From Bacteroidales bacterium UBA5235 (GTDB lineage Bacteria; Bacteroidota; Bacteroidia; Bacteroidales; VadinHA17), in NCBI GenBank assembly GCA_002409145.1, contig DHUL01000070.1, positions 330-7,144 of the forward strand: a DNA stretch of 6,815 nucleotides, in the 5' to 3' direction. Below the pieces are notes generated by a model. The model saw only the letters and a list, made by a program, of their open reading frames with translations, searched no databases and had not been told where the DNA came from. Position numbers and translations under genes: made by a program. Positions 1-6,044 of this stretch are shown here, in pieces. Numbering within the stretch: position 1 is the stretch's first letter; every line of letters begins with the position of its first letter.

Positions 1-693
1 CCTGACGGCGTGACTTTCAAATTTGCCGGAAACTATGAGCACCAGCTCAGGGCAACCAAAAGACTGGCGCTGGTGATTCCCATAAGCCTGATTTTGATAT
101 TACTCTTGCTGTACTTCCAGTTCAGGACAATAACTGCCTCATTCATACACTTTTCAGGGGTCTTTGTCGCATTCTCAGGAGGATTCATAATGCTATGGCT
201 TTATGGTCAGGGCTGGTTTATGAACTTCTCAGTTGCAGGACTGAACCTTCGCGACATGTTCCAGATGCATGAGATAAACCTGAGCGTCGCGGTATGGGTA
301 GGCTTCATAGCCCTATTCGGCATTGCCACCAATGACGGGGTTATAATGGGAACCTATATTCACCAGGTGTTTGAAGATCTTAAGCCGGGAACGGTTCATG
401 ATGTGAGGGAGGCTGTGGTGATGGCCGGGAAGAAAAGGGTACGCCCGGCAATGATGACCACTGCGGTGGCTGTTATTGCACTGCTGCCTGTTCTTTCTTC
501 AACAGGAAAGGGAGCAGACATTATGGTACCAATGGCTATTCCAACATTTGGCGGAATGGTGATCCAGGTAATGACAGTTTTTGTAGTCCCTATATTTCAG
601 GCAATATGGAGAGAGGGAAAGGCAATTCATAAGATGAAGAGAGCTGCCCACACAATTAATAATCAATCGGAAAATGAAAACGATAATATATAA
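1..693 (+). CDS. cusA: CusA/CzcA-type heavy-metal RND efflux pump, C-terminal fragment (5' end outside window)
   Basis: This is the last 230 residues of an inner-membrane RND pump of the heavy-metal efflux class, which uses the proton gradient to drive metal through a tripartite complex. The frame is open from base 1, so the GTG at 10 is an internal Val codon and not the start. Visible are hydrophobic segments at residues 20-37, 44-66, 91-116 and 149-197 (numbered from the codon at base 10), with the family motifs AVWVGFIALFGIAT, GVIMGTYI, RVRPAMMT, LLPVLSSTGKGAD and MVPMAIPTFGGM. A Met-containing segment of about 24 residues (67-90) separates two membrane helices, as I recall for Bacteroidota homologues. 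Family members are about 1,000-1,050 residues, so roughly three quarters of the gene is missing, including the porter-domain metal-binding methionines. The 3' end overlaps the outer-membrane channel gene by 20 nt. Cu/Ag specificity is inferred from the neighbours, so CzcA-like substrates remain possible. Confidence 0.93.
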   Translation, partial: PDGVTFKFAGNYEHQLRATKRLALVIPISLILILLLLYFQFRTITASFIHFSGVFVAFSGGFIMLWLYGQGWFMNFSVAGLNLRDMFQMHEINLSVAVWVGFIALFGIATNDGVIMGTYIHQVFEDLKPGTVHDVREAVVMAGKKRVRPAMMTTAVAVIALLPVLSSTGKGADIMVPMAIPTFGGMVIQVMTVFVVPIFQAIWREGKAIHKMKRAAHTINNQSENENDNI

Positions 694-2128
694 AAAACTA
701 CTTTTTATTTTTTTTACTCTCGGTAGCTGGATCGTTGCAAATGGTCAGCAGTACCCGGATTCGTTACTGCAGTATCTCGAAATCGCAGCGAAAAATAATC
801 CGATTGTTCAACAGAGATTTACTGAGTATGAAGCCGCATTAAAAAAGATTCCGCAGGTCGGCTCCCTCCCTGACCCACAGCTGGATCTCGGTGTTTTCAT
901 TACTCCGATGGAGCTTGTAGGAGGAACCCAGGTGGCAGATATAAAATTGATGCAGATGTTTCCATGGTTTGGCGTCCTGAAGAATGCCAGGGATGAGATG
1001 AGCCTGATGGCAGAAGCGAAATTTGAATTGTTCAGAGATTCGAAACTGCAGGTTTATTATGATGTGCAAAGTGCCTGGTTTGAATTATTCAGATTAAGAA
1101 AAGCCATCAGTATTTCTAAGAAAAATATTGAAATTCTCGGTATTATTGAGCAATTATCCCTTATCAGATACAAGGCACCGACAACCGGAAGTTCAGGGTC
1201 TGTTTCACAACAGGCAGGGACGCCGGTTCAAAACAACATCAACCAGTCTTCAGGCTCCGGTACCGGTATGCCGGGAATGGGAGCCGGGCAGTACAGCCAG
1301 GGGAATAATTCACCCGGTCAGGAAACAGGAGTAATGCAACCGGGCACGATGGCATCCTCCCGGGATGGTTCAGGGCTTACTGATTTATACAGAATAAAGA
1401 TCGAATCCGGCGAACTGAAAAACAACATTGCTCTCCTGAAGAATCAGGAACAGACCATGATGGCCCGGTTCAATAGTTACCTTAACAGGCCTCCTCTTAC
1501 AGAAATATTTACTGGAGATGTATTATTCCCGGATTCCCTTGAGATAGACCTTTCAGTAGTTCCCGACTCAATCCTGAACAATAATCCTATGCTGAAAATG
1601 CTCAATAATGAAACAGAGGCATACCGGGCAAGAAAGAAGATGGTGACCGGCATGGGCTATCCAATGGTAGGTCTTGGATTAAATTATTCCTTAACAGGAA
1701 GGAGCGACATGTCAACCGCTTCAATGAATGGGAAGGACATGATCATGCCTATGGTTTCAGTAACTCTTCCGATCTACAGAAGGAAATACACTGCTATGCG
1801 TGAAGAGGCAGATCTGCTGCGCAAGGCGAGCTCAGAGAATTTTCAGGCTACTTCAAATTTATTAACCACAGAGTACTATTCCGCAGTTCAGCTTTATGAG
1901 GATGCTTTGCGAAGAGTGAAACTATATGAGGGACAGTTTACCCTGGCATCAAAATCGCTTGAAATAATGCTCAAAAGCTTCTCTGCCTCTGCTGTTTCGC
2001 TGACTGATGTGTTGAGAGTCAGTCAACAGACACTTGATTATGAACTTAAACAGGTTGAGGCAATTACAGACCTGAATACTGCAATAGCCTGGCTAACCCG
2101 GTTAATGGCAAATTCAAAAAATCAATAA
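674..2128 (+). CDS. TolC/CusC-type outer-membrane efflux channel protein
   Basis: Outer-membrane factor of the tripartite metal exporter: it should trimerise into a beta-barrel plus periplasmic helical tunnel docking onto CusA/CusB. The 484-residue product is of normal family length. Residues 1-24 form a signal peptide (Lys-rich start, hydrophobic core LLFIFFTLGSWIV, likely cleavage after ANG). Two OEP repeats are visible: the first contains LPDPQLDLGVF (residues 65-75) and QMFPWFGVL (94-102), typical of metal-type OEPs; the second spans about 290-480 and ends in the helical VSLTDVLRVSQQTLDYELKQ. An unusual 67-residue insert rich in Gly, Ser, Gln, Asn and Met (168-234) sits where homologues have a short turn between helices. 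The ATG at 674 lies inside the end of the pump gene, 20 nt before its stop, suggesting translational coupling. There is no clear Shine-Dalgarno, as usual in Bacteroidota. Of the family I am sure; the cusC name rests on context. Confidence 0.95.
   Translation: MKTIIYKKLLFIFFTLGSWIVANGQQYPDSLLQYLEIAAKNNPIVQQRFTEYEAALKKIPQVGSLPDPQLDLGVFITPMELVGGTQVADIKLMQMFPWFGVLKNARDEMSLMAEAKFELFRDSKLQVYYDVQSAWFELFRLRKAISISKKNIEILGIIEQLSLIRYKAPTTGSSGSVSQQAGTPVQNNINQSSGSGTGMPGMGAGQYSQGNNSPGQETGVMQPGTMASSRDGSGLTDLYRIKIESGELKNNIALLKNQEQTMMARFNSYLNRPPLTEIFTGDVLFPDSLEIDLSVVPDSILNNNPMLKMLNNETEAYRARKKMVTGMGYPMVGLGLNYSLTGRSDMSTASMNGKDMIMPMVSVTLPIYRRKYTAMREEADLLRKASSENFQATSNLLTTEYYSAVQLYEDALRRVKLYEGQFTLASKSLEIMLKSFSASAVSLTDVLRVSQQTLDYELKQVEAITDLNTAIAWLTRLMANSKNQ
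1175..1375 (+). other. Low-complexity Gly/Ser/Gln/Met insert inside the TolC-like protein
   Basis: Codons 168-234 of the outer-membrane channel encode a flexible segment dominated by Gly, Ser, Gln, Asn and Pro, with four methionines (199, 202, 221, 226) and no cysteine or histidine. The flanks (LSLIRYKAP before, LTDLYRIKIESGELKN after) are recognisable TolC helices that normally join through a short Gly-containing turn, so this is an in-frame insertion. By position in the fold it should sit around the equatorial region of the periplasmic tunnel (inference). The MPGM motif at 199-202 also occurs in the adaptor linker. Confidence 0.7.
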
Positions 2129-2137
2129 ACCAGCAAA

Positions 2138-3988
2138 ATGGAAAAGTTAAAATTAAATAGAATATTCTCCAACAAGTGGTTCAATTACGGGATTCTTCTG
2201 GCACTGGGAATATTTCTTGGCTGGGTCTTCTTCCATCCATCCGTGAAAATCAATGAAATACATGATCACGGGTCGGAGGCAGCACTGGATACAATCTGGA
2301 CCTGTGCGATGCATCCTCAGATCAAAGTGTCACAACCAGGCAAATGCCCCATCTGCGGTATGGACCTGATACCACTTGTGCAAACCGGATCCCTGCAGAT
2401 AAGCCCGGATGCAATACATTTCACAAAAGAAGCCGCCGAACTGGCAAATGTTCTTACAACGAAGGTTTCAAGACAGAATCCGGCAAAGGAGGTGCGGCTT
2501 TATGGGAAAGTACAGGTTGATGAAAGACTCCTCCAAAACCAGGTAGCACAGGTACCGGGCAGAATAGAAAAATTATCCGTGAATTTTACAGGAGAAACTG
2601 TCAGAAAAGGACAAAAACTGGCTGAAATATATTCACCTGAGCTGGTGACTGCACAACAGGAACTGCTTGAAACGGTAAAAACCAAACAATTACAGCCGGA
2701 TTTATATGAAGCGTCAAAAGAAAAGCTGAGACAGTGGAAACTGACAGATGAACAAATTGCATCAATTGAGAGATCCGGCACAATAATTAACAATTTTGAG
2801 GTATTATCCAATACTTCCGGAACTGTAACAGCCAGGAGAGTCAGTACCGGTGATCATGTGTCCCAGGGTACGGTTCTTTTTGATATCGCTGACCTCTCAC
2901 ATGTCTGGGTTTTATTTGATGCCTATGAAACCGATATTCCATTCATTAAGCAGGGACAAAATGTGAAGTTCTCAATTCAGGCAATTCCCGGTACAGATTT
3001 CTCGGGGAACATTGTTTTTATTGATCCTGTCATTGATCCTTTCACGAGGGTTGCAAAAGTAAGGGTTGAATCAACCAATCTCAATGGAAAGCTGAAACCG
3101 GAAATGTTTGCAACAGGTGTGGTTACATCTGACATGAAAGAATACAGGAATAATATAGTTATTCCAAAATCTTCAGTACTCTGGACGGGTAAAAGGTCAA
3201 TTGTCTATGTAAAGGAACCCGGATCAGATGAACCTGTATTCAGGTTGAGAGAAATCGGGTTGGGTCCGGTGCTTGGAGACAGTTATGTGGTTACTGACGG
3301 GTTGAATGAAGGTGAAGAAATAGTGGTACAGGGAACCTTCAGTGTTGATGCAGCCGCCCAGTTGCAAGGTAAACCAAGTATGATGAATCCGCAGGTTGGA
3401 AAAACATCTTCAATGCCGGGAATGATCATGCCGGGTGATGAAAATCAAGGGACTTTTCAACCTGGAGCTGACACAGATATGGCCGGCAAGAATATGTCCG
3501 TAGGCAAATCTACAGAATTGCCGGGACAAATAACTGTGAATATGGACTTTACAATGCAATTCAACAATGTCTTTGACCAATACATAATCCTAAAAAATGC
3601 CCTGGTACAAAGCAATGTAAATAAGGCAAAACTGGCAGCTCAAGGGGTTCAGCAAACCCTTACAAAGGTTGATATGAAATTACTTGCCGGTGATGCCCAT
3701 ATGCAATGGAAGAGTCTGCTGGAAGACCTTAACAAACAAATTAAGTCAATCATTTCCTCCGGTAACATAGGAGAACAGCGTTTGGCTTTTTCTGAATTCA
3801 GCAACCAGTTTTACAAAGCCATAAAGACCTTCGGCTTAATGGGAAAAACCACCTATTACCAATTTTGCCCGATGGCTTTCAATGACAAGGGGGCTTACTG
3901 GTTAAGTGAAATTAATGAGATCAATAATCCATATTACGGAGAAGAAATGATCAGTTGCGGAGAAACAAAGGAGACTCTCATTTACTAA
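2138..3988 (+). CDS. cusB: CusB-type efflux periplasmic adaptor with N-terminal HMBD and C-terminal DUF3347 domains
   Basis: Membrane-fusion protein linking the RND pump to the outer-membrane channel. Domains in order: inner-membrane anchor, residues 16-32; a heavy-metal-binding domain at about 53-80 with C56-x-M58-H59-P and C70-P-x-C73-G-M75; the lipoyl/barrel-sandwich and beta-barrel core at about 115-335 (VPGRIEKLSVNFTGETVRKG, helical hairpin around 165-215, then LSNTSGTVTARRVSTGDHV); a membrane-proximal domain to about 408 (VYVKE, DGLNEGEEIVVQG); a Met-rich linker, 411-468; and a DUF3347 domain from about 470 to 610 with C577-P-M579, WLSE, NPYYG, M604 and C607. At 616 residues it is much longer than E. 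coli CusB (about 400), the surplus being the two added domains. The ATG at 2138 follows the channel gene by 9 nt. HMBD and DUF3347 suggest Cu(I)/Ag(I) capture in cis. DUF3347 may stand in for a CusF-like metallochaperone (inference). Confidence 0.95.
   Translation: MEKLKLNRIFSNKWFNYGILLALGIFLGWVFFHPSVKINEIHDHGSEAALDTIWTCAMHPQIKVSQPGKCPICGMDLIPLVQTGSLQISPDAIHFTKEAAELANVLTTKVSRQNPAKEVRLYGKVQVDERLLQNQVAQVPGRIEKLSVNFTGETVRKGQKLAEIYSPELVTAQQELLETVKTKQLQPDLYEASKEKLRQWKLTDEQIASIERSGTIINNFEVLSNTSGTVTARRVSTGDHVSQGTVLFDIADLSHVWVLFDAYETDIPFIKQGQNVKFSIQAIPGTDFSGNIVFIDPVIDPFTRVAKVRVESTNLNGKLKPEMFATGVVTSDMKEYRNNIVIPKSSVLWTGKRSIVYVKEPGSDEPVFRLREIGLGPVLGDSYVVTDGLNEGEEIVVQGTFSVDAAAQLQGKPSMMNPQVGKTSSMPGMIMPGDENQGTFQPGADTDMAGKNMSVGKSTELPGQITVNMDFTMQFNNVFDQYIILKNALVQSNVNKAKLAAQGVQQTLTKVDMKLLAGDAHMQWKSLLEDLNKQIKSIISSGNIGEQRLAFSEFSNQFYKAIKTFGLMGKTTYYQFCPMAFNDKGAYWLSEINEINNPYYGEEMISCGETKETLIY
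3368..3541 (+). other. Met-rich linker between adaptor core and DUF3347 in CusB
   Basis: Codons 411-468 of the adaptor encode a Gly/Pro/Met-rich linker with methionines at 415, 416, 426, 429, 431, 448 and 453. It contains MPGM at 426-429 followed at once by a second MPG at 431-433. The word ATGCCGGG therefore occurs twice (3413 and 3428), and the 12-mer ATGCCGGGAATG at 3413-3424 is identical to the one in the outer-membrane channel gene at 1268-1279. It probably tethers DUF3347 flexibly to the adaptor, and the thioether side chains could bind Cu(I) or Ag(I) transiently (inference). Confidence 0.7.
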
Positions 3989-4045
3989 AAGATTAACCAG
4001 ATTATCAAATGATTGTTTAACCTTTTAACAATTAAATCAAAGGAT

Positions 4046-4648
4046 ATGAAGAATTTAATTCTTAGATTTGCTGTTGTGGTCACTATTCTGGCATCCTGCA
4101 ATAGCAACAGTAATAATCCCTCAGATAAGCATGGAAGCCTGAACAGGCCTGTTTCTTATTCCAGGAACGAAAATTCTGGTACCTCAACTACAAAGGATGA
4201 GATCGATATATTTTCCATAAAAGAAATTGTATCCCAATATATGCGAATCAGTAAAGGGCTGGCAGATGACAACGGGAACGATGCGGCAAGTGGCGGCAAG
4301 GCGCTGGTTGTATCAATAGACAAAACAAGAACAGTATCCTTAACAACTGAAAATTTGAAAATATGGGCTGATATCTCTGCCGATGCAAAAGAAATGGCTG
4401 AACACATTGGTGAAAATCCGGATAATATAGGACACCAGCGCGAACATTTCGTAATTCTCAGTAAGGATATCTATGATCTGGTAAAAACATTCGGTAGTGA
4501 CCAGGTCCTTTATAAAGTTTTTGATTCAATGTCCAATGAAGGAAAAGGGGGATTCTGGTTAAGCGAGACAAAGGAATTCAAAAATCCATACATGGGAAAA
4601 GCCATGCTCACAAGTGGTTCAATTCAGGAAGAAATCAGGAAAAAATGA
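4046..4648 (+). CDS. DUF3347 domain-containing lipoprotein
   Basis: A 200-residue predicted lipoprotein, probably periplasm-facing. Residues 1-17 are a lipoprotein signal with lipobox LASC, acylated Cys at 18, then a Ser/Asn-rich tether to about residue 50. Residues 54-195 match DUF3347: QREHF (131-135), LVKTFG (145-150), FWLSE (170-174) and NPYMG (180-184). It is a paralogue of the C-terminal domain of the adjacent adaptor, but the two Cys of that copy (577, 607) correspond here to Asp160 and Ser190, while the two aligned Met (162, 187) remain. I chose the ATG at 4046 over an in-frame TTG at 4013 because it puts Lys/Arg and the hydrophobic core at the N-terminus. An AAAGGA at 4039-4044 is too close to serve as a normal ribosome site. 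The gene follows the adaptor by 57 nt and its stop overlaps the next start (ATGA). A metallochaperone or metal-sensing role is inference. Confidence 0.85.
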   Translation: MKNLILRFAVVVTILASCNSNSNNPSDKHGSLNRPVSYSRNENSGTSTTKDEIDIFSIKEIVSQYMRISKGLADDNGNDAASGGKALVVSIDKTRTVSLTTENLKIWADISADAKEMAEHIGENPDNIGHQREHFVILSKDIYDLVKTFGSDQVLYKVFDSMSNEGKGGFWLSETKEFKNPYMGKAMLTSGSIQEEIRKK

Positions 4649-5109
4649 AACTCACCAAAGGAATATTACTGGGATCTGGAATATTATTTATTGCAATTCA
4701 GGTCATACGGCCGGTACGTAACCAAAACAGTCAGGATTTGTCAACTGATATTTCAAGTGTGGTAATAATTCCTGATACTGTTCTGACACTTCTGAAAGAT
4801 GCCTGTTACGATTGCCACAGCAATAATACAAACTACCCCTGGTATTCAAATATCCAGCCAGTAGGGTGGTTAATGGCTCATCATATAAAGGAAGCCGGGA
4901 GTGAGCTGAAATTCAGTGATTTTGGTTCCTACTCACAAAGAAAGCAACTAAGTAAGCTTGAAGGCATTGGCAATAGTATAGAGGATGATATCATGCCGCC
5001 GATGTACTATAAAATAATGCACCGGTCTGCACAGCTGAGTACAGCTGAAAAGTTGTCTTTGATCAAATGGGTACAGCAATCAATGGACAGCCTCTCAATA
5101 GACAGGTAA
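4645..5109 (+). CDS. Small membrane-anchored haem-binding domain protein (c-type CXXCH)
   Basis: A 154-residue protein with an uncleaved-looking N-terminal membrane segment (residues 5-21) and a periplasmic domain matching the haem-binding domain family (Haem_bd) common in Bacteroidota. The covalent haem motif is C54-Y-D-C57-H58, followed by the family block SNNTNYPWYSNIQPVGWL, then MAHHIKE, a conserved DDIMPPMYY region (about 133-141) and the closing LSTAEKLSLIKWVQQS helix. Candidate sixth ligands are the Met or His residues in the second half, which I cannot decide from sequence. ATG at 4645 overlaps the lipoprotein's TGA by 4 nt, so the two are probably translationally coupled. It is the last gene of the metal-efflux operon, followed by a hairpin. 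Its role there is not established; electron transfer to or from copper or a redox-sensing role is speculation. Confidence 0.88.
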   Translation: MKLTKGILLGSGILFIAIQVIRPVRNQNSQDLSTDISSVVIIPDTVLTLLKDACYDCHSNNTNYPWYSNIQPVGWLMAHHIKEAGSELKFSDFGSYSQRKQLSKLEGIGNSIEDDIMPPMYYKIMHRSAQLSTAEKLSLIKWVQQSMDSLSIDR

Positions 5110-5151
5110 ATATGCGGAAATTCCATTTCTGCATTGCACTGATGCTCATAT

Positions 5152-5179
5152 AAAAAACAGAGCCGGGGTAATTCGGCCC
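5152..5179 (-). terminator. Predicted rho-independent terminator of the minus-strand CDF/TIGR02757 unit
   Basis: Read on the minus strand, GGGCCG pairs with CGGCTC (6 bp including one G-U) around an 8-nt loop, followed after TG by six consecutive T (complement of the A run at 5152-5157). It lies about 55 nt beyond the stop of the TIGR02757 gene, the expected place. On the plus strand no T run follows, so it is directional. Confidence 0.6.
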
Positions 5180-5192
5180 ACATCAGAATATC

Positions 5193-5216
5193 AGCCGGAT
5201 AAGCTATCCGGCTTTC
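5193..5216 (+). terminator. Perfect 9-bp hairpin, probable terminator of the metal-efflux operon
   Basis: AGCCGGATA (5193-5201), a 3-nt loop AGC, then TATCCGGCT (5205-5213) form a perfect GC-rich inverted repeat, continued on the plus strand by TTC. It sits about 84 nt after the stop of the haem protein gene and between convergent genes. The T tract is short, so termination strength is uncertain. Because the stem is symmetrical it could also stabilise minus-strand 3' ends. Confidence 0.5.
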
Positions 5217-5234
5217 GTGAGGTTCCGTATCCGG

Positions 5235-5999
5235 TCACCACTTTTCGAAAACTCCCAGCCCGAACAGTGCATAGTCATATTTCACCGGATCAGCCGGATC
5301 CATCTCCCGGAGCCCGGCATCAAGCTCCGCCACTGCCTTTGCATCACTTTGCTTACGCGTAAGCAGCCCCAGCTTGCGGGCCACGTTGCCTGAATGTACA
5401 TCCAGCGGACATGAGAGCACAGCGGGTGAGACAGACTTCCACAACCCGAAATCAACTCCCCTGTCATCGTTTCGCACCATCCACCTGAGGAACATATTGA
5501 TCTTCTTGGCAGCAGAACCTTTGAAGGGGTCAGAGAGATGCCTCTCTGTCCTGCTGTTGTGCGGCAATTCAAAGAAGATCTTCCTGAACTCATGAATGGC
5601 CGGCTGCAGTGAGTCATCATTCTGATACCTGGCAAATATTGCTTCCATTCCTCCCTTCTCAAGGTAGATATATTTCAGGGCTTCGATAAAGTAGATGAAG
5701 TCCTCGGCAAAATAGGTCCGGTGAATACACCCGTCGATACCTTTCAGATCCCGGTCGCGGTGATTAATTATAAAATCGTACGGTGTGTTGCCCATGTAAG
5801 CAAGCATCCTGTCAGCGCTCCTTAATATTGCCACCCGGTTACCCCATGCTATTGTGGCTGCCAGGAATCCGGCAATCTCAATATCCTCCCTCATTGTAAA
5901 GCGGTGCGGGATACTGATCGGATCCAACCCGATGAATGATGGTCTGTTGTACAGATCTGCCTTTTCATCCAAAAACTCTCTCAAATGGTCATGGTCCAT
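5235..5999 (-). CDS. TIGR02757/DUF2400 family protein of unknown function
   Basis: A complete 254-residue cytoplasmic protein with no signal peptide or membrane segment. It carries the conserved blocks of the TIGR02757 (DUF2400) family: NRPSFIGLDPISIPHRF (residues 18-34), AATIAWGNR (47-55), PYDFI (73-77), HRTYF (93-97), SAAKKINMFLRWMVRNDD (162-179), CPLDVHSGNVARKLGLLTRK (197-216) and DPVKYDYALFGLGV (237-250). Length fits the family. No biochemical function is established to my knowledge. The D-V-H-x-G-N-V-A-R-K-L-G-L block resembles the Asp-containing D-T-H-x-x-R-x-x-x-R-L-G-L segment of HhH-GPD DNA glycosylases, which hints at a distant relationship to base-excision repair enzymes (inference only). 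The ATG at 5999 follows the CDF gene by 45 nt on the same strand, so they may be co-transcribed. It converges on the metal-efflux operon and is more GC-rich than it. Confidence 0.9.
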   Translation of the reverse strand: MDHDHLREFLDEKADLYNRPSFIGLDPISIPHRFTMREDIEIAGFLAATIAWGNRVAILRSADRMLAYMGNTPYDFIINHRDRDLKGIDGCIHRTYFAEDFIYFIEALKYIYLEKGGMEAIFARYQNDDSLQPAIHEFRKIFFELPHNSRTERHLSDPFKGSAAKKINMFLRWMVRNDDRGVDFGLWKSVSPAVLSCPLDVHSGNVARKLGLLTRKQSDAKAVAELDAGLREMDPADPVKYDYALFGLGVFEKW

Positions 6000-6044
6000 T
6001 ATACTGCCTGATTAATTGTAGCTAAATCCTCACCGATAGTATTT

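Noticed and set aside
10..12. GTG at 10 as the start of the RND pump gene
   Set aside because: The frame is open to base 1 and the product begins mid-protein relative to the family, so this is an internal Val codon of a truncated gene.
839..1069. Open frame on the minus strand inside the TolC-like gene
   Set aside because: Antisense shadow with no recognisable domain; the plus-strand frame has clear family motifs here.
2500..2811. Minus-strand open frame inside the adaptor gene
   Set aside because: Cys/Ser-rich shadow translation of the adaptor coding sequence with no start context or homology signature.
4012..4032. Inverted repeat ATTGTT...AACAAT in the gap before the lipoprotein gene, as an operator or terminator
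   Set aside because: Only 6 bp, AT-rich, with no T run suited to termination; chance is likely in such AT-rich sequence.
4013..4045. In-frame TTG at 4013 as start of the DUF3347 lipoprotein
   Set aside because: It would add 11 residues before a clean lipoprotein signal peptide; the ATG at 4046 gives the normal signal and lipobox spacing.
3989..4045. Internal promoter in the 57-nt gap between adaptor and lipoprotein
   Set aside because: No good Bacteroidota TAnnTTTG -7 box with a -33 partner; TAACCTTTT at 4018-4026 is only a partial match.
5282..5662. Alternative minus-strand frame inside the TIGR02757 gene
   Set aside because: Shadow frame; the other minus-strand frame contains all conserved TIGR02757 blocks.
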